Positions 28,817 through 38,974 of a stretch of 64,000 nucleotides of DNA are shown here, in pieces. The stretch comes from Sphingomonadales bacterium (lineage in GTDB: Bacteria; Bacteroidota; Bacteroidia; Chitinophagales; Chitinophagaceae): positions 90,148 to 154,147 of the forward strand of contig VHBB01000005.1 of the NCBI GenBank assembly GCA_016872155.1, in the 5' to 3' direction. Position numbers and translations under genes: made by a program. The notes below the pieces were generated by a model. It searched no databases. It was not told the DNA's origin and worked only from the letters and a program-made list of their open reading frames with translations. Numbering within the stretch: the first letter of the stretch is position 1; the number at the start of each line of letters is the position of its first letter.

Positions 28817-29821
28817 TTGGAAAAAAGCAATTTTGTAGACCAGATCAGAATTTTTTGTCGCAGCGGTCACGGTGGTGCGGGCAACAAGCATTTTATGCGC
28901 AATAAGTTTACGGCCATGGGCGGACCCGATGGTGGAGACGGTGGACGAGGGGCCCATATTATTTTGCGCGGCAACCGAAATCTCTGGACCCTGTTGCACT
29001 TGCGTTATTATAAAAATGTATTGGCCGAAGACGGAGAGAAAGGCGGCTCGAATAATTGTCATGGCCGCGACGGAAAGGATATTATTATAGAAGTTCCATT
29101 GGGGACCATTGCCCGCGACGAAGAAAGTGGAAAAAAAGAAGCGGAGGTGCTCGAAGACGGGCAAGAAATTATTTGGATGCCCGGTGGTAAAGGAGGACTG
29201 GGTAACTCCCATTTTGCAACGCCTACCAACCAGGCACCCGAACATGCACAACCCGGATTGCCCGGCATCGAAGGATGGAAGGTATTAGAGTTAAAAGTGT
29301 TGGCCGATGTAGGATTGGTGGGTTTTCCCAATGCAGGCAAGTCAACGCTGCTTTCTGTTATTACCGCAGCCAAGCCGAAGATCGCCGACTATGCATTTAC
29401 CACCATTACGCCCAACTTGGGCATGGTCGAGTACCGCGATGGACGCAGTTTTTGTGTGGCCGATCTTCCGGGCATTATCGAAGGGGCCGCCGAAGGAAAA
29501 GGGCTTGGACATCGGTTCTTGCGTCATATTGAACGAAACGCCGCCTTGCTGTTTTTGATTCCGGCCGACAGCGCCGATCATAAAAAAGAATTCCAGATAT
29601 TGGTACACGAACTTGAACAATACAATCCCGAACTCTTGCAAAAACAATTCGTGATCGCTGTAAGTAAGAGTGATATGCTCGATACAGAACTAAAGACAGC
29701 CATTGCGCAAGAGCTTCCCAAAGAAGTACCGCACGTCTTTATCTCGTCTGTAACGCAGCAGGGCCTTATGGAGTTAAAAGACCTGCTTTGGAAGATCGTC
29801 AACGAACCCGTAGCCTCATGA
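28817..29821 (+). CDS. obgE: GTPase Obg/CgtA
   Basis: [23 protein letters not shown]...[11 protein letters not shown] Obg fold, [14 protein letters not shown]1 motif; TTG start. Confidence 0.96.
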   Translation: MEKSNFVDQIRIFCRSGHGGAGNKHFMRNKFTAMGGPDGGDGGRGAHIILRGNRNLWTLLHLRYYKNVLAEDGEKGGSNNCHGRDGKDIIIEVPLGTIARDEESGKKEAEVLEDGQEIIWMPGGKGGLGNSHFATPTNQAPEHAQPGLPGIEGWKVLELKVLADVGLVGFPNAGKSTLLSVITAAKPKIADYAFTTITPNLGMVEYRDGRSFCVADLPGIIEGAAEGKGLGHRFLRHIERNAALLFLIPADSADHKKEFQILVHELEQYNPELLQKQFVIAVSKSDMLDTELKTAIAQELPKEVPHVFISSVTQQGLMELKDLLWKIVNEPVAS

Positions 29822-30006
29822 TGCAGCGTTGTTTTTTTTGCCAGCACGAAATAATTCCGGTTCATGTGCATGGGCATTATCAATGTCCGGTTTGCACCAC
29901 CAATATAATGCCTTGCTGTGATGGCGATAATTGTGATACGAACCTGCTGCTAAAAAACAACTCAGTAAGTACGACCGACCGTATCACAGGCGGCCTTGAG
30001 GAGTGA
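29818..30006 (+). CDS. Small zinc-ribbon-like protein
   Basis: [40 protein letters not shown]: two CxxC pairs plus CC/C; ATGA overlap with obgE stop. Confidence 0.6.
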   Translation: MMQRCFFCQHEIIPVHVHGHYQCPVCTTNIMPCCDGDNCDTNLLLKNNSVSTTDRITGGLEE

Positions 30007-31305
30007 GTTGGCATCGGGCGCATCTTGCCATTTTTCCCAGAACATAACCCCCCCTGCCATATCCTTGGCCAGCTTAGCCTTTCGCTTTACGGTGTATTGC
30101 CCGTTATAATAGATTGTATAATTGCTGAACGAACCGGCACTTACCACTGCCGAGTCGAGCTGCGCATTTCCTCCTTGTGCCAGAATAGTTCGGTACGATA
30201 ATACCGTGTTAGATTGTGTGATGCCCGAAGGCCTGCCATAAGCTGGCACACCCAGTACTGCTTTGGCGGCCGGCATGCCGCGCGTCGTGATCCAGTATTG
30301 CAAACAAGTTTGTGCGAGTGTGAAATCGCTGTGATGACGGTAGGGTACTGAAGTACTGAAATCATCGTAGGCCATAATATTGAAAAAGTCGACCACACCA
30401 AAGAGTTCATTGCGAATAGCATCTCTGTATCCTCCGGCGTATTTACCGGCGGTAATAGCGCAAGAAAGATAGTATCGAGCATCGCGGTGTAGCGAATCGG
30501 CCAACTCTTTCATCAACGCGGTAAAGGTCACATCGGTTCCATCATTGGTGCTGGGAAATTCCCAATCCATATCTACGCCATCCAGTTGTTGGGTTCGCAC
30601 TACAGACATTACATCACGAATAAAATTTGTTCGCCCGGTGGGCGAAGAAGCCATATTCTTAAAATTCGTAGTGCCATTGCCGCTGCCATCATTGATACCC
30701 AAGAAAATTCGGGCATTGTTCGTTCTCGCCTTAGAAGCCACCGCAGTCAGTGAGGCGGTGTTGCTGCTGGGCGGGGCAAGCGAGCCGGTACTATTGACCT
30801 GATAAAATGCGTATACGACCACATTGGTCATCTTGAATTTAACATCGGGCACATCGGCTAAGGCTCTATACGAAGGAAAGTAGCCTACCACATAGTACCC
30901 TAACGAAGGAGGCGACTGAATAGTAATATAGGTAAAGGAGCGAGCTGCGGTGGCGCAACCCGTAGCCGCACCACTGCTGTTGCGCGGAATTACATACCAA
31001 AAATAAGTGACGTTAGGCGTAGGGGCAATCGTTAGGGTATAGCTGGTTCCTGCCACACCTGTGGCCACTGCCACTGCATTGGTGACAGTCGTACCCAGCA
31101 TCACGTCATAGGCGCTGGCCTGTAGAGCACTGCTCCAGCTAAGGACAATATTGGTAGTCGTTACAAAAGAACCGGAGGCAGGGCTCACCAACGAACCACA
31201 GCCAGGTACGGTGGGTGCTGGCGTTGGCACAGGCGAATCTTTTTTTCGACAGCCCTGTACGAAGAGCAGGGTCACTAAACAAAACAAAAGCACACGCGAT
31301 CGCAT
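29962..31305 (-). CDS. Glycoside hydrolase family 18 (chitinase-like) lipoprotein with Ig/FnIII-like domain
   Basis: Lipobox LLFVQGC; GH18 catalytic motif LDGVDMDWEFP; N-terminal FnIII-like segment. Confidence 0.9.
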   Translation of the reverse strand: MRSRVLLFCLVTLLFVQGCRKKDSPVPTPAPTVPGCGSLVSPASGSFVTTTNIVLSWSSALQASAYDVMLGTTVTNAVAVATGVAGTSYTLTIAPTPNVTYFWYVIPRNSSGAATGCATAARSFTYITIQSPPSLGYYVVGYFPSYRALADVPDVKFKMTNVVVYAFYQVNSTGSLAPPSSNTASLTAVASKARTNNARIFLGINDGSGNGTTNFKNMASSPTGRTNFIRDVMSVVRTQQLDGVDMDWEFPSTNDGTDVTFTALMKELADSLHRDARYYLSCAITAGKYAGGYRDAIRNELFGVVDFFNIMAYDDFSTSVPYRHHSDFTLAQTCLQYWITTRGMPAAKAVLGVPAYGRPSGITQSNTVLSYRTILAQGGNAQLDSAVVSAGSFSNYTIYYNGQYTVKRKAKLAKDMAGGVMFWEKWQDAPDANSLLKAACDTVGRTY

Positions 31306-31397
31306 AAGCAGTGGTAGGGCTTGAAGTTAGCGAATAATGTTAAAACCACTACCGTAAAACGAGATTTTCGTAGGTTTGTCGCCTAAATGATCGCCCC

Positions 31398-33560
31398 ATG
31401 AAAAAATATTTTATTTCGCTGCTCCTTACCGTAAGTCTTGTAGGAAAAACAATGGCCGACGAAGGTATGTGGCTGCCCCTGCTACTAGGCCAGCAAGTCT
31501 ATAACGATATGGTAAAAAAAGGACTCAAGCTTACCAAAGAACAACTTTATCAGATCAATAAACCTTCATTAAAAGATGCCATCATCATTTTTGGAGGAGG
31601 ATGCACCGGAGAGATCGTCAGCAGCAAGGGGTTGATCTTTACCAATCACCACTGCGGCTACGATGCGATCGCTACGGCCAGTAGTGTAGAAAAAAATTAT
31701 TTGCGCGATGGGTTCTATGCCGCTTCGATGAACGAAGAGATTCCCACCTCTTTATCTGTACAGTTCTTAGTGCGTATCGATGATGTGACCAAAGAGGTAC
31801 TCGATTCGCTCAAAGGGCTAAGCGGTGCCGAGCGCGTACAAAAACAAGCAGCCGTGCTGGCCGCGATCAATAAGCGAATGAGCAATGCCGATGAAAGTAT
31901 CGAAACCCGTGTAAGTTCTCTCTTTAAGGGTAATCAGTTTCTCGCCTTTGTGTACCAGCGCTACAGCGATGTGCGACTGGTAGGAACACCTCCCGAAAGT
32001 GTGGGTAAGTTTGGGGGCGATACCGATAACTGGGAATGGCCTCGTCATACCGGCGATTTCTCGGTATTTCGCGTGTATACCGACGCTAGTGGAAAACCCG
32101 CTAAATACAACAAAGAAAACATCGCTTACAAACCCAAATGGTATCTGCCTGTTTCACTAAAGCCACTCAAAGACGGTGATTTTGCCATGATCTGGGGATA
32201 CCCCGGCAGCACGAACCGCTACGAGAGTTCGTATGGCATTAAACTGGCGACCGACATCAATAATCCTACCCTGGTAAAACTGAGAGACGCCCGGCTTAAA
32301 TACATGTTCGAAGAAATGAAGAAAGATCCGGCCGTTAAATTGCAACTGGCCTCTTCGTATGCCAGTATAGCTAATTATTGGAAATTCTTTGATGGCGAAA
32401 CCAAGCAATTGCTCAAGTACGATGTGTATGGACAAAAACAAAAGGCCGAAACGGTCTTTACTTCTTGGGCCGCTACCCGATCTGAATACCAAACCTTATT
32501 TAGAGATTGGAGCAAGGCCTATGATGCCTGGAGACCTTATGCCAAGCACCGCGTGTATATGAGCGAAGGGATCATGGGCTCTCCGCTGATCGCTTTTGCC
32601 TCTTCGCTACTGCCATTAGAATCGGTGCTGGCCCGCAACAGCTCCGCTGCCGATATACAAAAAGCGGCCGCAGCCGCCGATCAGGCCCGTAAGGCATTTT
32701 TGGAATCATCCAATAAAGCTTCCGACGAAAAGATACTGGCTACGGTTACCCGCCTGTTTTATGAAGATGTCGATAAACAGCAGCATCCCGTTACCTTTTA
32801 CGGCTCGCTCAAAAATCAATACGGTGCTCTCGACAACGATGACACGTATCGTCGCTATGCTGCCGACGTATTTACCAAGACCATGATATTCGATAATGCG
32901 CGTTGGAGCGCCTTTATCGCTAAACCCGACGCGGTGCTACTGCAAAACGACCCCGCTTTTGCACATGCCAGTACGTTTGTAACCAATTATAATAGTAAGT
33001 ACGGCCCTCTTTCTCAACAATTCAATGCCAAGAACGCCGAGTTCGGAAGACTCTATCTGAAAGGCGTCATGGAAATGGATACCGTCAAGGCTAAGATGAT
33101 GTATCCTGATGCCACCTTTACCATGCGCGTTAGCTATGGTAATGTAAAATCATATCAACCTCGCGATGCGGTCAAGTACGACTATGTAACCACCTCGCGT
33201 GGGCTGCTCGAAAAATACAAAGCCGGCGACTATGAGTTCGATCTGCCCACTCAACAGGTAGAACTGATCAAGAAAAAAGATTTTGGCCAGTACATGGACC
33301 CCACCCGCAAAGACCTGGTGATCGGATTTATTACCACTAACGATATTACCGGTGGAAATTCGGGTTCACCCGTACTCAATAACAAAGGAGAGTTGATCGG
33401 ACTGGCCTTTGATGGTAACTACGAGGCGCTAAGCCATAAGCTGGCCTTCGATAAAGACCTCAATAGAACCATTTGTGTCGATATTCGCTATGTACTATGG
33501 TGTATCGATAAATTGGGTGGAGCCAAACATCTTATTAACGAGTTGACCCTGGCCAAATAA
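31398..33560 (+). CDS. S46 family dipeptidyl peptidase (DPP7-like)
   Basis: FTNHHCGYDAI (His), GDTDNWEWPRHTGDF (Asp), TGGNSGSPV (Ser), signal peptide. Confidence 0.94.
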   Translation: MKKYFISLLLTVSLVGKTMADEGMWLPLLLGQQVYNDMVKKGLKLTKEQLYQINKPSLKDAIIIFGGGCTGEIVSSKGLIFTNHHCGYDAIATASSVEKNYLRDGFYAASMNEEIPTSLSVQFLVRIDDVTKEVLDSLKGLSGAERVQKQAAVLAAINKRMSNADESIETRVSSLFKGNQFLAFVYQRYSDVRLVGTPPESVGKFGGDTDNWEWPRHTGDFSVFRVYTDASGKPAKYNKENIAYKPKWYLPVSLKPLKDGDFAMIWGYPGSTNRYESSYGIKLATDINNPTLVKLRDARLKYMFEEMKKDPAVKLQLASSYASIANYWKFFDGETKQLLKYDVYGQKQKAETVFTSWAATRSEYQTLFRDWSKAYDAWRPYAKHRVYMSEGIMGSPLIAFASSLLPLESVLARNSSAADIQKAAAAADQARKAFLESSNKASDEKILATVTRLFYEDVDKQQHPVTFYGSLKNQYGALDNDDTYRRYAADVFTKTMIFDNARWSAFIAKPDAVLLQNDPAFAHASTFVTNYNSKYGPLSQQFNAKNAEFGRLYLKGVMEMDTVKAKMMYPDATFTMRVSYGNVKSYQPRDAVKYDYVTTSRGLLEKYKAGDYEFDLPTQQVELIKKKDFGQYMDPTRKDLVIGFITTNDITGGNSGSPVLNNKGELIGLAFDGNYEALSHKLAFDKDLNRTICVDIRYVLWCIDKLGGAKHLINELTLAK

Positions 33561-34691
33561 TTGATACTCGTGGCCTCCTCTTCGTTGCATATCAAAAAGA
33601 TCGGTCTTTACGCGCTGCGTATTCCGCTGATCGAACCTTTTATTACCTCGCTCGGCAGAGACGACGATGCGCTCAATGTAGTCGTTCGCATACAAACGCG
33701 CGAGGGTTTGGTCGGGTTTGGCGAGTGCAGCCCGTACATGCCCATCAACGGAGAAAGCCAAGAGACCTGTATGGCCATTGGCCGTTACTTTGGTCAGGCG
33801 CTGCTAGGGCGCAATGCACTCGATATCGATGCTTGTCTGGAACTACTCGATAGCATTGTCTATGCCAATAACAGTATAAAAAGTGCATTTGATATAGCGC
33901 TGCACGATCTGGCCTCGCAGGCCGCAGAGCTTCCGCTGTGGAAATATCTGAATGGAGATAATACCAAGATCATCACGACTGACTATACCGTCAGCATCGG
34001 CGATCCCGACAAGATGGCCCTCGATGCCAAAAAGATCTTGGACTTGGGCTATCCGGCCATTAAAGTAAAGCTGGGCAAAAATGGAAAGACCGATGTGCTT
34101 CGCATGCAAGCCATCCGCAAAGCCGTGGGTCCGACCGTTCCGCTGCGCATCGATGCCAACCAGGGATGGGCCGTAGCAGAAGCCATCGAAACGCTTCAGG
34201 CGCTGGGCCCGTTACAGATCGAACATTGCGAAGAGCCCATCTCTCGTTATTTGTATACATCGCTGCCACTCGTAAAAAAAGAAAGTCCCATTCCCATTAT
34301 GGCCGATGAATGCTGCGGCGATCATCACGATGCGGCAAGACTGATCGCGCTAGAGGCCTGCGATTATTTCAATATCAAACTGGGAAAGGCCGGCGGTATA
34401 CGAAATGGTGTACGAATAGTTCGACTGGCCGAAGCCGCCGGTATTAAATTACAGGTCGGGGCCATGATCGAATCACGTCTGGCTATGACCGCCTTTGCCC
34501 ATTTTGCCTGCTGCAGCCCCCAGATCGTTCACTACGATTTTGATACGGCGCTTATGTTCAGAGAAGACCCTGTTACGGGTGGTATTCGCTACGAAAAAAA
34601 TGGAGTCATTAAACTACCAGAGGGCCCTGGCCTTGGTGCTACCATCAACGAAGAGTGGCTACAACGCATGGAGGCTATTCATCTGAGCTAA
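33561..34691 (+). CDS. Dipeptide epimerase, enolase superfamily
   Basis: AIKVKLG (KxK), RIDANQGW, HCEEPI, MADECC, FNIKLGKAGGI and C-terminal DFD (DxD) motif; TTG 33561 or GTG 33570 start. Confidence 0.9.
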   Translation: MILVASSSLHIKKIGLYALRIPLIEPFITSLGRDDDALNVVVRIQTREGLVGFGECSPYMPINGESQETCMAIGRYFGQALLGRNALDIDACLELLDSIVYANNSIKSAFDIALHDLASQAAELPLWKYLNGDNTKIITTDYTVSIGDPDKMALDAKKILDLGYPAIKVKLGKNGKTDVLRMQAIRKAVGPTVPLRIDANQGWAVAEAIETLQALGPLQIEHCEEPISRYLYTSLPLVKKESPIPIMADECCGDHHDAARLIALEACDYFNIKLGKAGGIRNGVRIVRLAEAAGIKLQVGAMIESRLAMTAFAHFACCSPQIVHYDFDTALMFREDPVTGGIRYEKNGVIKLPEGPGLGATINEEWLQRMEAIHLS

Positions 34692-34714
34692 TCACATATT
34701 ATGTATCGCTCACT

Positions 34715-35689
34715 ATGTGGCAACGTGTACAAGATATTGTCAATTCCCTTTTCTGGACCCGGGCGCAGCACCAGGTCTTTGAGAACATGCTCACGCGCTA
34801 CCGAAGGGCCAAACGATTTCGGGCCCAAAAGATCGTTGCACAAAATCTATTGCGCGATATCTTTTTTATTTTACTTGGTATCGTATCGGCCTCATTTGGC
34901 TTAAAAGGATTGCTGCTCCCTAATCATTTTATAGATGGTGGGGCCACAGGTATATCGCTGTTGTTAACAACGCTTAGCGCTACCCCGCTTTGGATCTTAA
35001 TTCCGCTGGTCAATATCCCTTTTATTGTGATGGGTTACCGAATTATGGGTAGCACATTCGCGATCAAGACAGCACTGGCCATTGCTGGACTAGCCCTCTG
35101 TCTGGCTTACATAGATTTTCCGCTGGTCACACAAGACAAGATACTGGTAGCCGTCTTTGGAGGTTTCTTCTTAGGAGCCGGTATTGGGCTGGCCGTACGA
35201 GGCGGCACAGTTATCGATGGCACCGAGGTACTCGCCATTTACCTAAGCAGAAAGCTCGGCACGACCATCGGAGATATTATTCTTGTCATCAACATTATCA
35301 TTTTTTCGCTCGCGGCTTATTTATTGAACATCGAAGTGGCCCTATATTCCATCATCACGTATATGGTGGCTTCAAAAATGCTGGACTTTATTGTAGAGGG
35401 CATCGAAGAATATATTGGGGTTACGATCGTATCATCGCACAGCGAAGAGATAAGAGAGATGATCATCAATGTAATGGGAAGGGGTGTTACCGTCTACCAA
35501 GGCAAGGGAGGATACGGCAAACGAGGAGAAAAAAGAAATCTGGATATTCTTTACACGGTCATTACCCGATTAGAGATCAATAAGCTGAATACAGAAATAG
35601 AGAAGATAACACCAACCGCCTTTGTGGTCATGAATCCGGTCAAAGAAACAAAGGGAGGACAAATCAAGAAAAGGCCACTCAAGCATTAA
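34715..35689 (+). CDS. YitT family membrane protein (DUF161/DUF2179)
   Basis: FFILLGIVSASFGLKGLLLPNHFIDGGATGISLLL; C-terminal DUF2179-like GVTVYQGKGGYGKRGEKRNLDILYTVITRLE. Confidence 0.92.
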   Translation: MWQRVQDIVNSLFWTRAQHQVFENMLTRYRRAKRFRAQKIVAQNLLRDIFFILLGIVSASFGLKGLLLPNHFIDGGATGISLLLTTLSATPLWILIPLVNIPFIVMGYRIMGSTFAIKTALAIAGLALCLAYIDFPLVTQDKILVAVFGGFFLGAGIGLAVRGGTVIDGTEVLAIYLSRKLGTTIGDIILVINIIIFSLAAYLLNIEVALYSIITYMVASKMLDFIVEGIEEYIGVTIVSSHSEEIREMIINVMGRGVTVYQGKGGYGKRGEKRNLDILYTVITRLEINKLNTEIEKITPTAFVVMNPVKETKGGQIKKRPLKH

Positions 35690-37209
35690 TCGATTCGCCA
35701 AGTCATCTCTCCGCCCTTCTCATCCTTTACTTGTATTCCCACGGTCAACAAACGATCGCGGATTTTATCGGAGGTTACAAAATCTTTTCGGTTACGCGCC
35801 TCTTTTCGAATATCGATCAGCAATTGCATTACGTGCTCTAACTTATCGTGACCACCCTCTTCCATACCCTGCAAGCCTAAAATGGTCTCGAGCCAATGTG
35901 TCATCTCTTGTTGCATGCGTTGCAGCGTAGAGACAGACAGCGCTCCGGCCGGTGTATGTCCATCATATATTGCGTTGATGACCGGCACTAATTCAAAGAA
36001 GTTAGCCAGCACCTTTGCCGTGCTGAAATCATCATTCATAAATTCAGGCAACTCATCGAGTAATCGATGGACCGTTTGTGTGAGTGCCGCATCGGCTCCG
36101 TCGGTGCCAGGTGTTCCTGGATCATTAGATCTGCTCTTTTGAGCCGCATCGATCTTTTGTATTTTTTGATAGGCCTCCCATAAGCGCTTGAGCCCTTTCT
36201 CGGCGGCTTGCAGGGCCTCGTTACTGAAATCGAGCGTACCGCTATAATGCGTTTGCAGAATAAAAAAACGAACCGTCATAGGGTGATAGGGCTTATCCAA
36301 GAGTGGATGGGAGCCGCTAAAGAGCTCGGTTAAGCGGATCACATTGTTGTAGCTCTTTCCCATCTTACGACCGTTGATGGTGATCATGTTGTTGTGCATC
36401 CAATAGCGAACCGGCGCCTGGTGATTACAGATCGTACTTTGTGCGATCTCACTTTCGTGATGCGGAAACAGCAGGTCCATTCCACCCCCATGAATATCAA
36501 ATTGCTTGCCCAGATATTTAGTGGCCATGGCGGAGCATTCAATATGCCAGCCCGGATAGCCTACTCCCCAAGGACTTTGCCAACGCATGATATGCTCGGG
36601 TGCCGCGGCCTTCCAAAGTGCAAAATCGGTGCGGTCTTTCTTTTCTTCCTGACCCTCCAGTTCACGAGTCGTAGTGAGCAACTCATCGATGACGCGTCCG
36701 CTGAGTTTTCCGTAGTCATGGCTGGACGCATATTTTTTCACATCAAAATACACCGAGCCTTGTACCTCGTAGGCATAGCCGGCCTTTATTAACTGCTCGA
36801 TCATGCCGATCTGCTCTACAATATGCCCCGTAGCAGTGGGCTCGACAGAGGGAGGTAATGTATTGAACTGTTCCATCGCCCAATGAAACAAGCGAGTGTA
36901 CTTATGGACCAGCTCCATGGGCTCTAGTTGCTCCAGCTTGGCTTTTTCAGCGATCTTATCGGTAGCATCTCTTCCCTCTTCTTCGAAATGCCCGGCATCG
37001 GTAATGTTGCGCACATAGCGAACCTTGTACCCCAAGGTTTGGAAATAGCGATAGACCACATCGAACGTAATATATGGGCGGGCGTGACCCAAATGACTTT
37101 CTCCACTTACCGTAGGGCCACAGACATACATACCCACGTGTCCGGGTACCAACGGTGTAAAGATCTCTTTTTGTCGGGTCAGCGAATTGTAGATACGAAG
37201 CTCGGCCAT
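35686..37209 (-). CDS. cysS: Cysteine--tRNA ligase
   Basis: YVCGPTVSGESHLGHARPYITFDVVYRYF, GWHIECSAMATKYLG, KMGKSYNN; start ATG 37209. Confidence 0.97.
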   Translation of the reverse strand: MAELRIYNSLTRQKEIFTPLVPGHVGMYVCGPTVSGESHLGHARPYITFDVVYRYFQTLGYKVRYVRNITDAGHFEEEGRDATDKIAEKAKLEQLEPMELVHKYTRLFHWAMEQFNTLPPSVEPTATGHIVEQIGMIEQLIKAGYAYEVQGSVYFDVKKYASSHDYGKLSGRVIDELLTTTRELEGQEEKKDRTDFALWKAAAPEHIMRWQSPWGVGYPGWHIECSAMATKYLGKQFDIHGGGMDLLFPHHESEIAQSTICNHQAPVRYWMHNNMITINGRKMGKSYNNVIRLTELFSGSHPLLDKPYHPMTVRFFILQTHYSGTLDFSNEALQAAEKGLKRLWEAYQKIQKIDAAQKSRSNDPGTPGTDGADAALTQTVHRLLDELPEFMNDDFSTAKVLANFFELVPVINAIYDGHTPAGALSVSTLQRMQQEMTHWLETILGLQGMEEGGHDKLEHVMQLLIDIRKEARNRKDFVTSDKIRDRLLTVGIQVKDEKGGEMTWRID

Positions 37210-37271
37210 ATGGCAAAGATGATTAAAATAAATGGAATAGCCACTCCTGCTCGGGGGTGTTGCACTCCCGA

Positions 37272-38396
37272 TCAAGGCTGTAGTTGCAGATCTGTTACCA
37301 GCATATAGTGATCGGAATAATCCTTTTTGACACGCTTGAATTGCTGCACCGAAAAACGAGGATCTGCAAAAACATAATCGATGCGAAGGGTGGGCGAAAG
37401 TCCGCGAAAGGTTCGTCCCAATCCGTATCCTTTTTCAAGAAACGCATCTTGCAAGTTGCCGCGCACGGTAAAATAGGTATACGAGTTAGGCACATCGTTA
37501 AGATCGGCGGTAAGAATTACAGGATGGGGCGAGTCCGCCAGCAGCGACGCGATCATATCGGCCTGCAGACTTCGAATAACCACACCCCTTTTTAATTTAC
37601 CGACAATGGGAATAAAATGATAGACCAAACTGTCTTCGCGGCCACGGATCTTTTCGATGCGCCGGTAGTCTTGTTTATCGAACCGCTGCGATTGTAAATG
37701 CGTGGTCAAGATGCGAACAACTCCACTTGGTGTCCGTATATCGGCCTGCAACAACACCTCGGGCTGCGAGGGCCGAGGAAACCGTATCATACCACTGTCG
37801 ACAATGGGGTACCGCGAAAAGATGACCGAACTGTAATAGTTAAGATCGCCATCAAGGTCTTTGCTAAAATAAAAATAAGGGTAGCCCAGTTGCTTGCGAA
37901 TGGAGCTGATATTATCGTAGAAAGCAGGATTATCGGAGGTGTAGAATTCTTGCAAGCAAAGCACATCGGCTTTTTGCTCGGCCAGCAGGGCCAGCATTTT
38001 TTTTCTGGTTACACTACCTCGATTATTGTTGCGAGCCAGCTCTACGAAACGAGCCACATTCCAGCTGACCACCCGAATGGACCTGGGTGCTTTTTTTACC
38101 TCGAACGAAGAGGGGGCATTAAAGGCAATGAACACGCCGATACTCTTATATCCCAGCAAAAGGGCGCTAAGTGAGATAAGGGTGAGCCTGAACTTGAGCA
38201 ATACCAGCCAACCGACTAAAAAACAAAATACCACAAAAAGCAAAAAGGGAAAGGCCAACCCCATAAGCGAAACCCACCACCACTGTTGCGGATGCAGCAG
38301 CGGAATTAGGCAAGACAATAAAAACAGCGCCACCACCAGCACATTGGCCGAGATCACGAATTTTTTTGTGAATAAACGCAGCCGGCTTTTCTTCAT
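37272..38396 (-). CDS. Membrane-anchored endonuclease/exonuclease/phosphatase family protein
   Basis: N-terminal TM segments; VVSWNVARFVE, LCLQEFYT, LTADLNDVPNS, RIDYVFADPRF, SDHYMLVTDL. Confidence 0.9.
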   Translation of the reverse strand: MKKSRLRLFTKKFVISANVLVVALFLLSCLIPLLHPQQWWWVSLMGLAFPFLLFVVFCFLVGWLVLLKFRLTLISLSALLLGYKSIGVFIAFNAPSSFEVKKAPRSIRVVSWNVARFVELARNNNRGSVTRKKMLALLAEQKADVLCLQEFYTSDNPAFYDNISSIRKQLGYPYFYFSKDLDGDLNYYSSVIFSRYPIVDSGMIRFPRPSQPEVLLQADIRTPSGVVRILTTHLQSQRFDKQDYRRIEKIRGREDSLVYHFIPIVGKLKRGVVIRSLQADMIASLLADSPHPVILTADLNDVPNSYTYFTVRGNLQDAFLEKGYGLGRTFRGLSPTLRIDYVFADPRFSVQQFKRVKKDYSDHYMLVTDLQLQP

Positions 38397-38887
38397 TACT
38401 GTCGCATAAGGCTATCGGCCCCGGCCAAACTGCCCAAAATGGCAGCTTTGACCTTGTTGACTTTCGCTAGCTCATCTTGTAAATACTGCATGCGAAGGGC
38501 CTTGTTATCTTTTGCAGAGTCGATATTAAATTCTACCATCCACTTGTCCATGGCAAAATCGGCATAATTAAGATCGCTGATCAGCTGCTCCAATTGCCGG
38601 CGATATGACTGGCTAGTGTTACCGGCTTGCGTAGCCAGCGAATCGAGGCGTTGCTGCGCGCGTTGCTGCGCACCTCGCAGCTTTCCCATCTTGGGCATCA
38701 CTTCGTCATGAATATCCATTACCTGGCGATACAAGCTGTCTTCGGCGGTCTTGGGCTGGTGGTCAGAGAGCCCTCCCGCATGGTCGTGGCTCTGTTGAGA
38801 ACTATTACGCTGATCCTGACAAGACGATACCATAAAAACAAAGATGGCCAACATAGCCAACAGCGAAAATGGGGTTTTGCTAAACAT
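38396..38887 (-). CDS. Hypothetical coiled-coil lipoprotein
   Basis: MFSKTPFSLLAMLAIFVFMVSSC lipobox, helical remainder; exact TATCTTTG element at 38907-38914 (minus); TAATG overlap with the following gene. Confidence 0.75.
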   Translation of the reverse strand: MFSKTPFSLLAMLAIFVFMVSSCQDQRNSSQQSHDHAGGLSDHQPKTAEDSLYRQVMDIHDEVMPKMGKLRGAQQRAQQRLDSLATQAGNTSQSYRRQLEQLISDLNYADFAMDKWMVEFNIDSAKDNKALRMQYLQDELAKVNKVKAAILGSLAGADSLMRQ

Positions 38888-38974
38888 TCCAACGAAGATT
38901 AGAAAACAAAGATACCCAATTGTAAAAGACAAGTGCCCTTGCGCTATTTTTGAGGTAAATTTGCCCCTCGCCTT

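Noticed and set aside
38640-38675. Short tandem repeat gcgttgctgcgc x2
   Set aside because: Encodes QQRAQQR in a coiled-coil lipoprotein; two units only, no evidence of a functional repeat
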